64,000 nucleotides of DNA from a virus, in IMG/VR virus record IMGVR_UViG_3300049846_001128, positions 20,741-84,740 of that record; one strand, written 5' to 3'. The position numbers and the translations under genes are program-made. The notes under the pieces were generated by a model that was not told the DNA's origin, did not search any database, and saw only the letters and a list, made by a program, of their open reading frames with translations. Position 1 is the first letter of the stretch; every line of letters begins with the position of its first letter. Shown here in pieces: positions 51,619 to 59,773 of this stretch.

Positions 51619-51861
51619 TTAATTTAATGCTGTAAGTAATTCTGATTTAATAATGTAACCTAAGTCTATCTCTTTTTTAAAAGAATCCGAGGGTCTAGAA
51701 AAACCATGTTCCGGTTTTACTACTTGATCGCCATAACAGTAACTAACTCTATTACCTTTTACTTGAAGTATAATTATAGTTTTAAAATTATTCAAAAGAT
51801 TACTACCGCTATCAATTTTCTTAGCTCTAATAAAAACATCGCCAACTTTAATCTCTGACAT
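51619..51861 (-). CDS. KVGD-AL family small protein, member 21
   Basis: This 80-residue protein starts MSEIKVGDVFIRAKK and ends IKSELLTALN. I chose ATG 51861 inside the end of the upstream gene. The helicase start is ten bases beyond the stop. Confidence 0.7.
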   Translation of the reverse strand: MSEIKVGDVFIRAKKIDSGSNLLNNFKTIIILQVKGNRVSYCYGDQVVKPEHGFSRPSDSFKKEIDLGYIIKSELLTALN

Positions 51862-52078
51862 TTTCCACCCCGTAGAACAGTTTAACATTCTCCACTCTCT
51901 TTGTCAATTCCTTATCGTTAGGGTATTTCTCAAGGCAAAACCAATACGCTGCTAAAACTGGGCAGAAGGAACAAGCGCAGTACAAGGCTAAAGCGTTTGG
52001 TCCAGCTTCTTCATAAAGCTCAAGCACTTTCTCTTGATGAGCCAGTCTATAAGGGTTAACGTCAAAGGTTTTGTTCAA
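51848..52078 (-). CDS. Hypothetical Cys-rich helical protein
   Basis: This 76-residue protein probably starts at TTG with GGAG upstream. It has Cys at CACSFC and nearby WFC in a hydrophobic helix. It is the first gene after the minus-strand terminator at 52094-52121. No family recognised. Confidence 0.5.
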   Translation of the reverse strand: MNKTFDVNPYRLAHQEKVLELYEEAGPNALALYCACSFCPVLAAYWFCLEKYPNDKELTKRVENVKLFYGVENVRD

Positions 52079-52093
52079 ACAAGAGTCTCCAAA

Positions 52094-52121
52094 AGAAAAA
52101 AAGGGAAGCTAACGCTTCCCC
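52094..52121 (-). terminator. Rho-independent terminator inside the early block
   Basis: On the minus strand GGGAAGC-GTTA-GCTTCCC is followed by TTTTTTTCTTTT. It ends the 52145-55.4 kb recombination segment. No promoter was recognised between it and the next gene, so it may act as partial terminator. Confidence 0.85.
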
Positions 52122-52144
52122 TTAAATTAGCATTTAATTAGCTT

Positions 52145-52489
52145 TTAGTCAAGCTTAGCAGTGATTTCAAACTGAGAGTATTCAAACTTACCACCCGGTC
52201 CATGCTCTTCCAACTTCTGATCGTACTCTTCTTGCTGGATAATGCCGTTCTGAAGTTTACGGTTAAGAGAGTCTTCAGTTCTGGCTACGTAAAGCGTTTT
52301 ACCAGTCATGTCAACTCCGTCAATGGTAACTTTTACGTTCTTAGAAAGCTTAATAGCGTAAGTCTTTCTGCCTTTATCATCAAGCTTATACTTGCCTTGA
52401 ATTGGCTTTCCATCCTCATCAAACTCACTTTGCCAGATTAAGTTTCCAACAGTTCGGTAATTACTCTTCTTTTTTTTCTGCTGACTCAT
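52145..52489 (-). CDS. Hypothetical DNA-metabolism protein
   Basis: This 114-residue protein has a Lys-rich N-terminus (MSQQKKKKSNYRTVGNLIWQ) and beta strands (KVTIDGVDMTGKTLYVAR). Location next to the ERF gene and before the terminator suggests a DNA-binding accessory, possibly single-strand binding, but no OB motif is certain. Confidence 0.55.
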   Translation of the reverse strand: MSQQKKKKSNYRTVGNLIWQSEFDEDGKPIQGKYKLDDKGRKTYAIKLSKNVKVTIDGVDMTGKTLYVARTEDSLNRKLQNGIIQQEEYDQKLEEHGPGGKFEYSQFEITAKLD

Positions 52490-52799
52490 TTACGTCTCCC
52501 TCTTGTTTTGGTTGTTGAATACTGTTTAAAATGCCTTCGATAGCTGCTTCTGTTCCAAGTGCCACAAGGCTGTCGCTAATACGTTTCCAAGTTGCCATTG
52601 CCACACGAAGCTCTGGCTCAGACTCATCGAAAGTAATGTCTTGAATTGGGTACTCACACATTGCTTCTAAAAGCCTATTCTTTTGTCCGTGTTTTAAAAG
52701 CCCAACAGAGGCTTTAAACTCTTGCTGGTCTTGTAGCAACCCTCCAAGAAGGTTTTGTGTTACTTCTTCACGAGAAATAACTTTTTGCTGGCTTTCCAT
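52461..52799 (-). CDS. Hypothetical helical protein
   Basis: This 112-residue helical, acidic protein overlaps the ERF gene by one base (TAATG) and the next by 29. No family recognised; probably functions with the recombination genes. Confidence 0.55.
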   Translation of the reverse strand: MESQQKVISREEVTQNLLGGLLQDQQEFKASVGLLKHGQKNRLLEAMCEYPIQDITFDESEPELRVAMATWKRISDSLVALGTEAAIEGILNSIQQPKQEGDVNESAEKKEE

Positions 52800-53425
52800 T
52801 ATAAATCTCCTGAAGGAATGTTAGCCGCAACCGCTGGAGCTGCGTTTTTACGGAATGAGCCTCTGTTAGCTGGTGCAGAAACTGCTTCAGCCTTTGTGGA
52901 AGTTACTGAAACCTGAATGTTGCCATTTCCTACCGCTGACTGAGAAGAAACTGGCTTGTGATTCTTTTCAAAATCACGAGATTCTTCCTCATCCGTAGAC
53001 TCAAGCAACAAGTTTTTTAAGTAAATGTACTTAACAGCCATTGAAGCAGCCTTTCCAACAGCTTTGTCGCTGGAGTCAAGAGCGTAAGCGTAGCCTTTTA
53101 CAGCAAAACGCTCATCTGGGTTGTCAATGTTAACAAAAGTAGCTTGAACAGTAACTTCTGCCAAGTAGCTAGTCTTTGTTTGTTGCTTTCCTTGATACTC
53201 AGAAACTGTCTCCATTGGAGTTAGCTTTGACTCAAGAATGTCAATTTCAACAAACAAGCCGTTGCGAACAAGTGGCATGTGAATTAGTCGAGTTACGTCG
53301 TCATGAGAAACTGCTGAGTAAGAGCGGTTTCCACCCATAGAAACTTCAGTGCCTTTAAACACAGAAGTAACTTCGTGCATAACTTGGTTAAGTCTTTGGT
53401 AAAGATTTTTAGTTGAGTTGCCCAT
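52799..53425 (-). CDS. ERF-family single-strand annealing protein
   Basis: This 208-residue protein shows the ERF pattern: SYSAVSHDDVTRLIHMPLVR (residues about 35-54), a strand region, then SDKAVGKAASMAVKYIYLKN (about 123-142) followed by an acidic ESTDEEES. The Ser/Ala-rich C-terminal tail resembles protein-binding tails of annealing proteins. It should pair complementary single strands in recombination, together with the PD-(D/E)XK exonuclease at 54409. Confidence 0.75.
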   Translation of the reverse strand: MGNSTKNLYQRLNQVMHEVTSVFKGTEVSMGGNRSYSAVSHDDVTRLIHMPLVRNGLFVEIDILESKLTPMETVSEYQGKQQTKTSYLAEVTVQATFVNIDNPDERFAVKGYAYALDSSDKAVGKAASMAVKYIYLKNLLLESTDEEESRDFEKNHKPVSSQSAVGNGNIQVSVTSTKAEAVSAPANRGSFRKNAAPAVAANIPSGDL

Positions 53426-53627
53426 GAACTTCCTCCATTTCTTTAGTTAGTTTCTCATTTCTTGCCACATAATTGTCGCCAAACTTAATAATGTTTCTGC
53501 GAGAAGCTCTAAATCCAGCCATAGTAGGAACTACAATAAGACCTACTATGTAGCCAACTACCAAAAAAGGCACAGTGTAGAGAATGTAAGCACTTCCAAT
53601 AAACAATTCCTTTAACAGTTTTCCCAT
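53409..53627 (-). CDS. Small membrane protein
   Basis: This 72-residue protein has one long hydrophobic stretch with a possible hairpin (FIGSAYILYTVPFLVVGYIV and GLIVVPTMAGF), then a basic segment and a helix. It overlaps the ERF gene by 17 bases. Function unknown. Confidence 0.55.
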   Translation of the reverse strand: MGKLLKELFIGSAYILYTVPFLVVGYIVGLIVVPTMAGFRASRRNIIKFGDNYVARNEKLTKEMEEVHGQLN

Positions 53628-53628
53628 C

Positions 53629-53880
53629 TTACACCCCCAAAAGAGTTAGTGCGCCCTCAAGAGCTTGCACGTTAGCAGCTTCCAAAGAGTCAGAGATAGC
53701 TGGGAAAGTGATTTTCTTCAAAATCGTCGGAGACTTGCCTTCAGCCGCTGGTCCAAAAATAACCAAGCTCAAAGTTGTAGCAGCCTTTCCAACTGGGGCA
53801 GAAGTAATTCCAAAACTAATGTCAAATCCACCTTGCTCAGGAATAAGTTTAGCGAGGCGTTTAGATAAATTCTTGTCCAT
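53629..53880 (-). CDS. Hypothetical protein
   Basis: This 83-residue protein is mixed alpha/beta with TTLSLVIFGPAAEGKSPTIL in the middle. No family recognised. The start overlaps nothing; a short gap to the upstream gene contains GGAGAAAT. Confidence 0.5.
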   Translation of the reverse strand: MDKNLSKRLAKLIPEQGGFDISFGITSAPVGKAATTLSLVIFGPAAEGKSPTILKKITFPAISDSLEAANVQALEGALTLLGV

Positions 53881-53881
53881 T

Positions 53882-54217
53882 TTATTTCTCCTTTCTCAAA
53901 TGGTCTAAGTTATTTGCGTGTAACACTTTATCGAACAAAGTCATTTTAGCACGATGAGCAGCAATTGCATAGTCTTTTGTTGATAAATCTTCAATTTTCT
54001 CTACTTTCGCGGCTTTAGAAGCTGAATCGAAGGCAATTTCTACCAACTGGTAAGTTCCTTCTGCGTTTCGTACAACAGAAAAGCCAAAGCCGGGAAGGTT
54101 GCTTTCACTGGCTTCTTGCTTGGCTTCAACGCCTTGCATTTCCACAAGCTTTGCTTGGAGTTGCTCAATAATTGAGACAAGCTCCTTCTTGTTTTTTGAT
54201 TCTAAGTCTTTACTCAT
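53882..54217 (-). CDS. Hypothetical protein with N-terminal coiled coil
   Basis: This 111-residue protein has a helix (KKELVSIIEQLQAKLVEMQG), a beta segment (FGFSVVRNAEGTYQLVEIAF) and a basic C-terminal helix. It sits in the recombination segment. No family recognised. Confidence 0.55.
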   Translation of the reverse strand: MSKDLESKNKKELVSIIEQLQAKLVEMQGVEAKQEASESNLPGFGFSVVRNAEGTYQLVEIAFDSASKAAKVEKIEDLSTKDYAIAAHRAKMTLFDKVLHANNLDHLRKEK

Positions 54218-54230
54218 ATTTCTCCTTTGC

Positions 54231-54428
54231 TCAACTAAGAGCTTTTTCCAATTCTGTTGCTAAGCGAAATCTTGCTTGGTCGTACCAATCTGAAACTTCT
54301 ACAATAAAGACTGAATTAACTCCTACCAAACTTTCGACAGTGTATACATTACCAAGCTGTAAAGAAGGACTGTAGGCTCCTGTTGTTGGAATAACACAAA
54401 CCACTTTGTCACCGCTTTTGAAGTCCAC
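54231..54428 (-). CDS. KVGD-AL family small protein, member 22
   Basis: This 65-residue protein starts at GTG with GGAGAGGAG upstream, begins MDFKSGDKVVCVIP and ends LATELEKALS. The next gene begins 13 bases later with its own ribosome site. Confidence 0.7.
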   Translation of the reverse strand: MDFKSGDKVVCVIPTTGAYSPSLQLGNVYTVESLVGVNSVFIVEVSDWYDQARFRLATELEKALS

Positions 54429-55398
54429 TCGAATCTCCTCTCCAGCATAAATTAAAGAACTCACAAGGCTTTCCAAAGAAATGGCACTCTTTTGGAGAGC
54501 TTTTCTTCTGGAATTTCCTCTCGGCTATATTATGCAACACTTCATCAATTTCTGCAAATATTATTTCTTTTAAATCGTCATAAGTTTCATCTTTTAAGAT
54601 TTGCGTTCTAATCCTTGGCTCTTTGATTCTAATTTTCTTCTCCAGAACAATGTAAGAAGCTCTAGGAATATCTTCTGCTTCGCAGTAAATGTTAAGCTGA
54701 GGAGAGCGAGACACACTGTTTTCAGGGTAGGCTTTTGAGCTTGTTTTAAGATCGCAGACGAATTGAAGCTCAGGAGCGTCCGTAAAACTTGCAATAAAGT
54801 CAATTTTCCCATTTAACTCATCTCCGGCAGAGTTTGTCAACTGAATTTCTTTCTGAATGGCGTAAACCTTATGAATTTGTGGCAAAATGTCTGTCTCAAA
54901 AGCCTTTAGAAGCAATTCTCCCTTTCGGTAAAGGCTTAGCCAGTTTAGCTGGTTAAAAACAATCCTCGTCGATTCTGACAATGGTTTGTCGGCTTGAATT
55001 GCTTTGTTAGTCCTTTCCCAGAAGTCAAAGAAGTCAGAAATTCCGGGGTTTTGCCTTTGTAAATGAAGCAAGTCTTCGGCTTTTAAAATGCTCGGCTCAA
55101 AGTCTGATGCAAAATAGTCGCACAAAGGGTTTCTTTCCAGCAAAACTCCGTTCTGTTCGCGCATAGTTTTGTCGAAAACGGAATAAGCGTCGTCGGTCAG
55201 CATTAAAGAAAGCTCTCGCTCGGTTAGTTCTTCTTTCTTTTTAAGAAGGAAAAGCTCAACAGCGTTATCAATAGCAGTTCCAAAGAATAATGGAGAGTTG
55301 ATTAAAACGCCAGACAAACGCTCTTCTGAGTAAAGCCTGTAGGATTCAGAGCATTGCTTGTAGCGTTCAATTCTTGAGTGAGATATTTTTAAGGTCAA
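54409..55398 (-). CDS. PD-(D/E)XK exonuclease (RecB/Cas4-like)
   Basis: This 329-residue protein starts at TTG (TTGA overlap). N-terminal SRIERYKQCSESYRLY and C-terminal CHFFGKPCEFFNLC supply Cys residues placed as in Cas4/AddB iron-sulfur nucleases. The nuclease core is ELNGKIDFIASF and FVCDLKTSS (Asp and Asp-x-Lys), followed by SPQLNIYCEA. It probably resects DNA ends for the ERF protein. Confidence 0.8.
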   Translation of the reverse strand: MTLKISHSRIERYKQCSESYRLYSEERLSGVLINSPLFFGTAIDNAVELFLLKKKEELTERELSLMLTDDAYSVFDKTMREQNGVLLERNPLCDYFASDFEPSILKAEDLLHLQRQNPGISDFFDFWERTNKAIQADKPLSESTRIVFNQLNWLSLYRKGELLLKAFETDILPQIHKVYAIQKEIQLTNSAGDELNGKIDFIASFTDAPELQFVCDLKTSSKAYPENSVSRSPQLNIYCEAEDIPRASYIVLEKKIRIKEPRIRTQILKDETYDDLKEIIFAEIDEVLHNIAERKFQKKSSPKECHFFGKPCEFFNLCWRGDSSGLQKR

Positions 55399-55625
55399 AT
55401 TAAAGCCTTTTCAAGATCAGTTAATTTGTGAAAAGAGTTCTGTATTTTTGTAAATTCATTTTCACTTAGTATAAATTTTTTAGGTCTTAAGTCATTCTGC
55501 CATTCGTATTCTATAATAGAGCTTGTTTTGCTAACAACAATTGCATAATGTTCACGATTGCTGCTGTAAAACATATCTCCAACTTTTATCTGGCTGAATC
55601 TGACATTTAACTCCAGCTTATCCAT
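55395..55625 (-). CDS. KVGD-AL family small protein, member 23
   Basis: This 76-residue protein has SQIKVGDMFYSSNREHY at residues 11-27 and tail KLTDLEKALI. AAGG in the tail codons precedes the exonuclease TTG start, which overlaps the stop. Confidence 0.75.
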   Translation of the reverse strand: MDKLELNVRFSQIKVGDMFYSSNREHYAIVVSKTSSIIEYEWQNDLRPKKFILSENEFTKIQNSFHKLTDLEKALI

Positions 55626-55930
55626 TCTCCAACCTCTCTTGTGTCAAAGTCTACCAAAAAGGCATATTTCTTGCTTTCTAGTAATTTGAATTTATAGGTA
55701 AAAGCTCCGTCCGTCAAGTAAAAGTAGCTTTTTTCTCCAATATTTTCCAAGCCAACTACAGTCAGTTTTTTAATCTTGGCTTTTTGTGACCGACGAAGCT
55801 TTCTGTTGAACTCTGTGACACTGTGCATTACAGACTTCTCGAAAAAATCACCAAGGGCAAAACTTTTTGCAAGCCAAGTAGGAATTTTATCAATGCCAAT
55901 GGATTGTTCTAGCTTGTGCTTAAAAATCAC
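55607..55930 (-). CDS. Hypothetical basic protein
   Basis: This 107-residue protein starts at GTG overlapping the tiny gene upstream (GTGA); the frame is open further back. Basic helix (NRKLRRSQKAKIKKL) then beta strands (YLTDGAFTYKFKLLESKKYA). No family recognised. Confidence 0.5.
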   Translation of the reverse strand: MIFKHKLEQSIGIDKIPTWLAKSFALGDFFEKSVMHSVTEFNRKLRRSQKAKIKKLTVVGLENIGEKSYFYLTDGAFTYKFKLLESKKYAFLVDFDTREVGEWISWS

Positions 55931-56025
55931 TTGGAAAATCCTAAAATAGTTGTTAAAACCCAAACGTACCAAGGGTAATTTATTTTGTCAAAAAGCATAC
56001 AACATAGAAGAACTAAATAAAGCAT
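55927..56025 (-). CDS. Tiny membrane protein, 32 residues
   Basis: The ATG overlaps the upstream TAA (TAATG) and the TGA overlaps the next GTG. One hydrophobic segment with two Cys (MLYLVLLCCMLF) then YPWYVWVLTTILGF. Both overlaps follow the local rule, which supports it. Confidence 0.45.
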   Translation of the reverse strand: MLYLVLLCCMLFDKINYPWYVWVLTTILGFSK

Positions 56026-56210
56026 TATAACTCCTTGACTTTGCTAGCGTCAATCATCAGTTGCAAAGTTCCGTTAATAACTTCTCCGTTAGCTAAGCTT
56101 AACACATCTTGCAGAGCTTGTCTATAGCCTTCGTTGTAAATGTCAATTACATCTTGGCGAGTGTATGGAAGAGAGTATTGGTATTTGTCGGCAAGTTCTT
56201 CAGCTTTCAC
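56025..56210 (-). CDS. Small helical hypothetical protein
   Basis: This 61-residue protein starts at GTG overlapping member 24 (GTGA). Helical, acidic (YTRQDVIDIYNEGYRQALQD). No family recognised. Confidence 0.55.
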   Translation of the reverse strand: MKAEELADKYQYSLPYTRQDVIDIYNEGYRQALQDVLSLANGEVINGTLQLMIDASKVKEL

Positions 56211-56428
56211 ATTAAAGCCTTTATTAATTCTGTTGGCTCTGCTAATTCTTCTTCGTAAGCACAACCGTAGGCAATTTTATCATACTTATGTTTTAAATCA
56301 TACAAATAAGTTTGTCTAATTTTTGAAATAAGTACAACTTGCATAAGTTTTCCTATACAGTCTTTGTAAATTCCCGACTTACGGTTGCTAGTTATTAAAA
56401 CCCAGTCTCCTATTTGGAACTTACTCAC
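56207..56428 (-). CDS. KVGD-AL family small protein, member 24
   Basis: This 73-residue protein starts at GTG (GTGA overlap) with MSKFQIGDWVLITSN and ends EPTELIKALM. AAAGGC in the tail codons precedes the next GTG. Confidence 0.7.
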   Translation of the reverse strand: MSKFQIGDWVLITSNRKSGIYKDCIGKLMQVVLISKIRQTYLYDLKHKYDKIAYGCAYEEELAEPTELIKALM

Positions 56429-56544
56429 CTAGTCTGTCCCTGCTCTGGAATTTGTTTTTCTTGCTGCTTAACTGGAACTTCCTGTAGAGAAGAGCAAGAG
56501 CTTGAGATTAAAAATGCAAGAGCTAGAATAATTGGAATAATCAT
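56425..56544 (-). CDS. Tiny lipoprotein, 39 residues
   Basis: Hydrophobic signal MIIPIILALAFLISSSC with a lipobox-like end (Cys17), then a short Gln/Pro/Lys tail (QEVPVKQQEKQIPEQGQTR). Size and composition resemble outer-membrane spanin lipoproteins (Rz1-like), but no partner overlaps it. ATG has GGAGAATTT upstream. Confidence 0.55.
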   Translation of the reverse strand: MIIPIILALAFLISSSCSSLQEVPVKQQEKQIPEQGQTR

Positions 56545-56554
56545 AAATTCTCCT

Positions 56555-58264
56555 TTAACCTTCACAGGCAGCGCATTGGTCTTTTGTATAATCGCTAACA
56601 GTTCCTTTTAAAACTGTCTCACTTCTTAAGTAGTATAGCCCTTTTAATCCTTTTTGCCAAGCCTCTAAATGCACTTCGTTAATATATTTTGTCGAACTTC
56701 CAGAAGTAAAGAAAAGATTAATACTCTGGCTTTGGTCAATAAACTTCTGACGCTGTGCAGCCTGATTAATAATGGCAAACTGGTTTATTTCCCTAGCCGT
56801 TTTAAAGATTTCCTTCTCTTCGCTGGTTAAGAATTTTAAGCCTTGTACTGAGCCTTGAGCCTTAATAATTTCGTCCCAAACTTCCACCGTGTTCTTACCT
56901 TTCATTTCAAGCAAAAGCTCAAGCTGTTTATTCTTGCGAATGAAAACACCCTTGGCTCCTTTAAGAGCGTAGGCGTTTGAAGTCATTGGCTCGATTGAAG
57001 CTGAATCCCCGCCACAAATAGCGGCGTTGCTAACCGTTGGCGCAAGAGCCATTGTGTGAGTGTTTCGCATTCCAAAGCCTTTGCACCATTCAGGCTCTCC
57101 AAACTCCTTAGCCATGTTTCGACTGGCTTTATAGCTTTCTTCTTTAATGAATTTAAAAATCTGAGCGTTAAGCATCATTGATTGGAACGAGTCAAAAGCA
57201 AAACCCTTGCTTTGAAGCAAAGAGTGCCAGCCCATAACTCCTAACCCAAGCATCCTTGACTTAACTGCAAATCTTACCGAAGCCTCGAAGCCTTCAATAA
57301 ACTGCGCTCTGTCAATAAACTCTTGCAAAACTCCGTCCAGAAACCAAGTGGCAAGTTCTGGGAGTGTCATACCGTTTCCAAAAACATAACTTTTCCACTC
57401 TTTCCACTTAGCCAGAGCCAATGAAGAAAGGCAACAGACAAAAGTGTGGTCTTTGTCAGTGTGTGCCACAATTTCGTTGCAAATGTTGCTCGTTTTAACG
57501 CTCAAGCCGTTTGCAGCGTAGCAAGGCGGGTTTTGATTGTTAACATTGTCAGTAAACAAAAGATAAGGCTCACCAAGCTCAACTCTGGCTTGTAGAAGCT
57601 TTTTCCAGCGGTTTCTAAGGATTGTGTCGCCGCCAATAATAGCCTTCATTTCTTCGTCAGTAATTGTTACAGCGTTGTGAATGTAGTTAACTCGTCGATT
57701 AACGTCACCAGTGGCTCTTCTAATGTCAATAAACTCATCAGCGTCTTTGTGACCAAAAGGTAAGTATAAAGCCGAGGCTCCTTTCCTAACGCCTCCCTGA
57801 CTCACAGCCAGCGTTGTAGCGTCAAAGCACTTAGCCCATGGTACAATTCCTTCAGACTTACCGTTGCCACTAATTCCATCCCCTCTTCCGCGAATATCTC
57901 CGAGGTAAATACCAACTCCCCCGCCATTCTTAGAAAGCATTGCAAGCTCGTGCTGCTTCTTAAAAATTCCAGAAACTGAATCTTCACAATGGTTTGAAAA
58001 ACAAGAAATCGGCAAGCCTCTAGTCGTTCCCATGTTGCTCAACACTGGAGAAGCTCCACCAAGCCAGCCTTTCCAAAACATTTCAAAGAAGTATGGCGCA
58101 AGTTCGGGCTTTTTTAGCCTAGCCGCAGAAGCCTCAGAAACTCGTTTCCACATAACTCTGGGAGTTTCGTTTTCGATTAAATAGCCGTTTGAAAGAATGG
58201 AAAAGCTTTCCTCTCCCATCCAAGCCGGAGCCTCGTCTTTTTCTTTAAGCTGTTCTAAAGTCAT
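56555..58264 (-). CDS. nrdA: Ribonucleotide reductase class Ia large subunit
   Basis: In this 569-residue protein the first conserved Cys is in LPISCFSNHCED, the loop LSKNGGGVGIYLG follows, and the active-site triad lies in SNICNEIV near residue 255. The C-terminal CxxC of DQCAACEG re-reduces the active site. It is shorter than the E. coli enzyme (761 residues) and has no room for an N-terminal ATP-cone, so overall activity control by dATP is probably absent. It pairs with the small subunit just upstream, making dNTPs for replication. Confidence 0.95.
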   Translation of the reverse strand: MTLEQLKEKDEAPAWMGEESFSILSNGYLIENETPRVMWKRVSEASAARLKKPELAPYFFEMFWKGWLGGASPVLSNMGTTRGLPISCFSNHCEDSVSGIFKKQHELAMLSKNGGGVGIYLGDIRGRGDGISGNGKSEGIVPWAKCFDATTLAVSQGGVRKGASALYLPFGHKDADEFIDIRRATGDVNRRVNYIHNAVTITDEEMKAIIGGDTILRNRWKKLLQARVELGEPYLLFTDNVNNQNPPCYAANGLSVKTSNICNEIVAHTDKDHTFVCCLSSLALAKWKEWKSYVFGNGMTLPELATWFLDGVLQEFIDRAQFIEGFEASVRFAVKSRMLGLGVMGWHSLLQSKGFAFDSFQSMMLNAQIFKFIKEESYKASRNMAKEFGEPEWCKGFGMRNTHTMALAPTVSNAAICGGDSASIEPMTSNAYALKGAKGVFIRKNKQLELLLEMKGKNTVEVWDEIIKAQGSVQGLKFLTSEEKEIFKTAREINQFAIINQAAQRQKFIDQSQSINLFFTSGSSTKYINEVHLEAWQKGLKGLYYLRSETVLKGTVSDYTKDQCAACEG

Positions 58265-58266
58265 AA

Positions 58267-59229
58267 TTACTCCCACATTTTATCCCAGTCTAAATTACCT
58301 TTAGAATAATTCGTTTCTCTTTGAGCGAAAAAGTCTTGCTGAGTAGAGCCTTCCGTCATAACCGTAAACCATTGTAGCCTGTCTAAAGCCTCTTTGTCAA
58401 GGTTTTTCCAGTTAGACTTTAGCCCCAGCTCTTGAAGCTTAATGTTGGCTCGGTTTCTAATAAAGTTCTTCATTTCGTGCAGCGTTAATCCCTGAACGTC
58501 CCCGTCTTTGAAAGCGTTTTCCAAGAAAGCGTCTTCCAGCTCAATTGTTAGTCTTGCAGCCTCGTAAATGTCTTTCTTAAACTCGTCGGTGAAAATCTCT
58601 GGGTTTTCTTTAACGATAACTCGGAAAAGCTCACAGCCAGCTTTTGAATGCAAATCTTCATCAAGGCAAGACCAAGCGATAATTTGCCCCATTCCTTTCA
58701 TCTTGTTAAACCGGCTAAAGTTTAAAAGCACAGCAAAGCTTGAGAAAAGAGCAACTCCCTCGTTAAAAGCGGAAAAAATTGCAATAGCTTTCGCAGTGTC
58801 GGCAATTGTTTTAGCCTTGACATTCATAAGTCGATCAATCTTGGCTTTTACCGTTGGCTCGTGAAGAAATGCTTCGTAATCCTCAAGACCTAGCGATTGG
58901 TCAAGGTAGCTGTAACCATTGGCGTGAATCGCTTCAAAAGCGGCAAAAGTGGCAAACATCATTTGAAGTTCTGGCTTTTTTACTTGCTTGAGTAATCTTC
59001 CAGACCAAAAGTCATTGCCAATAAACACCTCAGTCTGAGTAAATCCTTTCAAGATTGAGCCAATTAAGTGCTTTTCTTTTTCGGTAAGGTTTACTTTCCA
59101 GTCATTAATGTCAGAAGCCATACTAACTTCTGTGTGAATCCAGTGAGATTGATTGGCTTTTAGCCAGTATTCATGGAACTGAGGATACTCGAACGGCATA
59201 AAAGCCGCTCTAGGCTTGAAAATTGACAT
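58267..59229 (-). CDS. nrdB: Ribonucleotide reductase class Ia small subunit
   Basis: This 320-residue protein has the di-iron ligands: Asp in MASDINDW, EAIHANGYSY (Glu, His and the radical Tyr four residues after His), Glu in FNEGVALF, and DEDLHSKAG (Glu and His). The Tyr shows a stable tyrosyl radical, class Ia. The C-terminus ends LDWDKMWE, the part that should dock the large subunit. It is transcribed before nrdA with two bases between. Confidence 0.95.
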   Translation of the reverse strand: MSIFKPRAAFMPFEYPQFHEYWLKANQSHWIHTEVSMASDINDWKVNLTEKEKHLIGSILKGFTQTEVFIGNDFWSGRLLKQVKKPELQMMFATFAAFEAIHANGYSYLDQSLGLEDYEAFLHEPTVKAKIDRLMNVKAKTIADTAKAIAIFSAFNEGVALFSSFAVLLNFSRFNKMKGMGQIIAWSCLDEDLHSKAGCELFRVIVKENPEIFTDEFKKDIYEAARLTIELEDAFLENAFKDGDVQGLTLHEMKNFIRNRANIKLQELGLKSNWKNLDKEALDRLQWFTVMTEGSTQQDFFAQRETNYSKGNLDWDKMWE

Positions 59230-59236
59230 ATCCCTC

Positions 59237-59512
59237 CTATTCTAAAGCTTTTTCCAACTCTGTCTCTTTTACCACTCTCACTATTTTATCAGGGTTTTTA
59301 TAATTTTCAATCTTTTTTAGCACTTCCTTTAACGATTCCAATGACTTTTGTTTACAATCTCTGTGGACATATACCTGAACACTTAACCAATTATAAGTGT
59401 AAAAGCTCGTCGGATTAAGGTCCAAATAAGCTGGAACAGGAATAAACCCAAGCAAAAGCCTTTGATAGCCATAAGTTCCATCTCCAAACTGGACAATTCT
59501 TCCTTTTTTCAC
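59237..59512 (-). CDS. KVGD-AL family protein, member 25 (extended)
   Basis: This 91-residue protein starts at GTG overlapping member 26. K-V-G-D is not conserved (KKGRIVQFGDGTYGY). A helical insert (CKQKSLESLKEVLKKIEN) precedes tail KETELEKALE. NrdB starts seven bases later. Confidence 0.6.
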   Translation of the reverse strand: MKKGRIVQFGDGTYGYQRLLLGFIPVPAYLDLNPTSFYTYNWLSVQVYVHRDCKQKSLESLKEVLKKIENYKNPDKIVRVVKETELEKALE

Positions 59513-59739
59513 AGCAGTGCCTTTGTTAAGTCTGTAAGCCTTGACCAGCCCCATTTGTTGAAGTTTTCTTCTGTGGCAGAAGTTATAGCTATCGTGCTTG
59601 GGTTTTGTGGACTCCACTTCGCTTCTCGAATGCTTTCCCATTTATAGGCGATAAACCCATCCCTCACAGAAACAACAGTGGCTACAAAATCCCTGCCTGA
59701 GTTAAACCATTGGTCGCCAACTTGTATTTTCCAACTCAT
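59509..59739 (-). CDS. KVGD-AL family small protein, member 26
   Basis: This 76-residue protein begins MSWKIQVGDQWFNSGRDF and ends RLTDLTKALL. Layout closely matches member 28 (also 76 residues), including GW before the tail, so a recent duplicate. Its ribosome site AAAAGGAAAAACCT is in a repeated spacer. Confidence 0.75.
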   Translation of the reverse strand: MSWKIQVGDQWFNSGRDFVATVVSVRDGFIAYKWESIREAKWSPQNPSTIAITSATEENFNKWGWSRLTDLTKALL

Positions 59740-59773
59740 AGGTTTTTCCTTTTGAAAAACTCAGCTTTGAGTA
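59740..59773 (-). repeat. Repeated intergenic spacer with hairpin
   Basis: On the minus strand GCTTTGA-TAC-TCAAAGC (stop region and spacer, 59766-59782) forms a 7-bp stem, followed by TTTTTCAAAAGGAAAAACCT before the ATG. Similar spacers are at 60194-60227, 50349-50382 and (short) 49543-49560. Confidence 0.6.
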
